Origin: Tetrastigma voinierianum
Taxonomy: Eukaryota > Streptophyta > Magnoliopsida > Vitales > Vitaceae
DNA: 64,000 bases
Assembly (NCBI GenBank): GCA_016808115.1
Contig: JAEQBH010006811.1
Span: 62,001 to 126,000 of the forward strand
Reading direction: 5' to 3'
The notes beneath the pieces were generated by a model. That model worked only from the letters and a program-made list of their open reading frames with translations. It was not told where the DNA came from and ran no database searches. Numbering within the stretch: the stretch's first letter is position 1; each line of letters opens with the position of its first letter. Positions 61,590 to 64,000 of this stretch are shown in pieces. Position numbers and translations under genes: made by a program.

Positions 61590-62208
61590 AGGATAATTTC
61601 TTTTTATATCAACCCGAGGACTTAGTGTATATATGATTTCCAAATAACCTCATAAAGAGAGTGAGTTAATTAATAGTTAATTGTTTAAGTTTGTTTTTTT
61701 TCCTAAAATAATAAAAAATAAGTCATTTGATTTTTTTTATTATTAAGAAAAATATATTTTCTTGTAGTATGTTATGATTTTCAATCAATGTTTATCTAAT
61801 TAATTATAACAATGGTACAAACTTTAAAGTAAAAAAAAAAAAATCCTAATTATGTTCGTATGAAAGACCTTAATCTATGTAAAAAAAGATCTTGTAAATT
61901 AAAAGCTTGTTTTACATAAATTAATATTTATTTATCATGTTATAGACAATTCAATCTTTTCTAAGCCACAATTCAATCACTCAAAGAAATATGACTCAAT
62001 TAATATGTATTTCCAAGAAATGAAATATTATATCCTAATAAATAAATATAGATTGTAAATGAAAAAAATAAATATATTTTAAATATGCACTTACTATTTA
62101 TCTATATTAACTAATATATAAAAAAATTAGACATAATATTTAGAATGATAATATTATTTTATTTGTAAAATAACCTTAAACAATAAACAGAATTTGTGTA
62201 CAATTAGG
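61590..62208 (+). promoter_or_regulatory. 5' flank (presumed promoter) of NLR-E
   Basis: About 620 bp of AT-rich DNA between the solo LTR and the NLR-E ATG. It has no ORF and no counterpart in front of NLR-C. I cannot fix a TATA box or cis-elements confidently; several TATAAA-like runs exist. Confidence 0.5.
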
Positions 62209-64000
62209 ATGCGGCAAGAGGCTCTGGTTTCCTTCTTGTTGAAAGACTTGGTGACAAGCTCATTAGTAAAATTCCTCAGTGTAAGCGGTAGCCGACGGTG
62301 CCACGAGAGATCTAAGGTCGATGCAGTAGCTGGAAGGGTGTGAGAGCGAGAAAGATTCTAGGGTGCGTGGTGGGTTTTACGAGATCCGAAGCGGTTTACA
62401 ATGCGAGGATATCGCAGAACATGTTCATCCTTAATGCGCGGTCGCGAGGAGAAACTGTTTTCTCAAGCGTGTCTTCAAAAAGTTGATAAACCGCTACAAG
62501 GTTGGCAAGAAAATTGAAGCCTTACAACTTGGCCTCCTAGACATCTCAAATAGACGGGAAGCTCTTGGAATAAAAAATATCGGAGAAGACGAGTGCGTTC
62601 GACAGATCTTCGCGGGATCTAAAATGATGCACTCCTCGTACCCCGAAACATATTGTTTATGGGCACAGAAGGAAGCAAATGAGCTGGTGGAGCGGCTAAT
62701 CCGAGAGGAGACAGAGCGTCGGCGATGATTTCCCTAGTGGGAATGGGTGTAGCATTGTAGAACAACCGCGCTGAAAGTCTATAATCATACACAGGATGCA
62801 AACACTTTCAGTTAGCCGTGCACAAGGCTTATATGATACAAGGTGTGGAGCTAGAGATAATTTATATCACGAGATTATTAAACGGATGGTTTTACATCCA
62901 CAAAGATCGGCCAAATTACTAGAGGAACGGAGGAGGGTGTGAGCACGAGTTGGAGGTTCAGCTACGAACATAAGAGAAGAAAGGTATTTGATAGTTACGG
63001 ATGATGTATGGAGGCGTAGGGTGGAATTGTCTTGCAGTGACAGCGATCTTGATTGCCTCCGATGTGTTCACGATGGGGGTAGCGACGTGAGATTACTTCT
63101 CACAGCTCGAGACAAAGGATGTTGCTTTGCATGCAGATGCTCGTTCTACTCCCGGAAATACAACTCTTAAACGAAAAGTGGGACATTTTGTCGGCGGAGA
63201 ACATTCCTTGATCATGTTGATCTTTGATAGATATCCACAGAGATTTGGTGCAACTTGGGCGAGAGATGGTGGACAAATGTAATGGCTTACCGTTAGCCAT
63301 AGTAGTATTGGGAGGTTTGCTGTCGAGAAATATGTCACATATAGAATGGACGAAGGTACATGACAACATTAATGTGTATCTTGCTAAAGAAGGCTCCCAA
63401 ACGGGAGTAATGACAGTGCTGAACTTGAGCTACATTGATTTGCCCTCTAATTTGAAACCATGCTTTCTACACTTAAGCCTCTTCCCGAGGAGGATTATGT
63501 CATCTCCTGAAAGCGTTCCTTTGTGGATCGTGAAGGTTTTGTCTTGTCGGCCGGGCAAGGCGATCAACAAAGCATGAAGTCACGGCCGAGTTTATGAATA
63601 AGATTAATGATCGGCCCAGTTCAAGTGGTAGAATGAGTGTCAATCACGAGGTTGTGGAATGTCGGGTTCATGACCTTATGCGAGAGTTGGCTATTAGAAA
63701 GGCAAAAGAGCAAAACTTCTTCAGAACTCATGATATTGCAGATCCTCTATCCTCTTCCACCCAGTAATTCATCTTTATTTTTCATCCCACAAATGCACCG
63801 TCGACAAAGTATTTATTCGACATGAAGGGTATGCTTACGTGAACACAATACTCCATACCTCGGTCTCTCTTGTTTTTCAATTTAGGGCATGAATTTGTAG
63901 AATTTCGCAGCTTCGATTTCATTAAAATGCTTCAAAGTTCTCAGGGTGCTAGATTTGGAAGGTGTAGAGGTAGAAAGCCTGCAGTATAGTTGAAGACACT
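62209..64000 (+). CDS. NLR-E: CC-NBS-LRR resistance gene (RPP13/RPP8-like), 5' part, runs off the window
   Basis: Starts at ATG 62,209 (reading MRQEALVSFLLKDL, a CNL-type start). The coiled coil runs to about 62,700 and includes KKLINRYKVGKKIEALQLGL and DISNRREALGIKNIGED (62,483-62,728). The P-loop is damaged: the frame is lost inside GMGG (62,745-62,770). Kinase-2 LIVTDDVWRR (62,988 on) is intact, as is RNBS-B-like LLLTARDK. GLPLA is intact as NGLPLAIVVLGGLL (about 63,280). RNBS-D LKPCFLHLSLF lies in 63,224-63,577, and a RVHDLMRELA-type MHD motif near 63,665. The LRR start is cut by the window end. Frameshifts occur at about 62,300, 62,760, 63,160 and 63,510. Confidence 0.88.

Overview
This is a stretch of plant nuclear DNA, most likely from a eudicot. 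It is AT-rich and dominated by plant LTR retrotransposons (Ty3/gypsy and Ty1/copia), a hAT-type MITE and long (TA)n tracts. The only host genes I can identify with confidence are coiled-coil NLR disease-resistance genes of the RPP13/RPP8-like type. I cannot name the species. Nearly every long reading frame is broken by small indels, host and transposon alike. Gene decay and an error-rich long-read assembly therefore cannot be fully separated.

The window is one tandemly repeated NLR unit seen almost twice. Unit 1 runs from 1 to about 34,100, unit 2 from about 34,100 to 62,200, and a third begins at 62,209. Each unit holds, in order: a plus-strand NLR (NLR-A 1-1484, NLR-C 34,102-36,839, NLR-E 62,209-end); about 8 kb of matching spacer with a (TA)n tract, copia LTR/PBS remnants, a hAT MITE and a minus-strand copia integrase relic; a minus-strand NLR (NLR-B 9820-11,850, NLR-D 45,036-47,665), so that the NLRs lie tail to tail; a minus-strand Athila/Tat-like gypsy element; and about 6 kb of AT-rich spacer leading to the next plus-strand NLR.

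The units differ by a few discrete events. Unit 2 lacks the 10.7 kb that unit 1 has between 17,565 and 28,268 (gypsy pol, a whole copia element and flanks). NLR-B lacks about 680 bp covering the coiled coil and P-loop that NLR-D keeps. NLR-C lacks the roughly 600 bp 5' flank that NLR-E keeps. A 2,110-bp solo LTR with a perfect GAAAA target-site duplication sits at 59,475-61,584, upstream of NLR-E.

The most unusual signal is an array of about a dozen copies of the self-complementary motif (T)GTCGCGAC(A) in the gypsy LTR (14,093-14,577). It lies just upstream of a minus-strand TATA box at 14,013-14,021, where U3 enhancers are expected. A second small cluster of the motif lies inside the element (18,830-19,100), and an eroded copy of the array is in unit 2 (49,990-50,495). 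I saw no rRNA genes, CRISPR arrays, bacterial genes or convincing functional tRNA.
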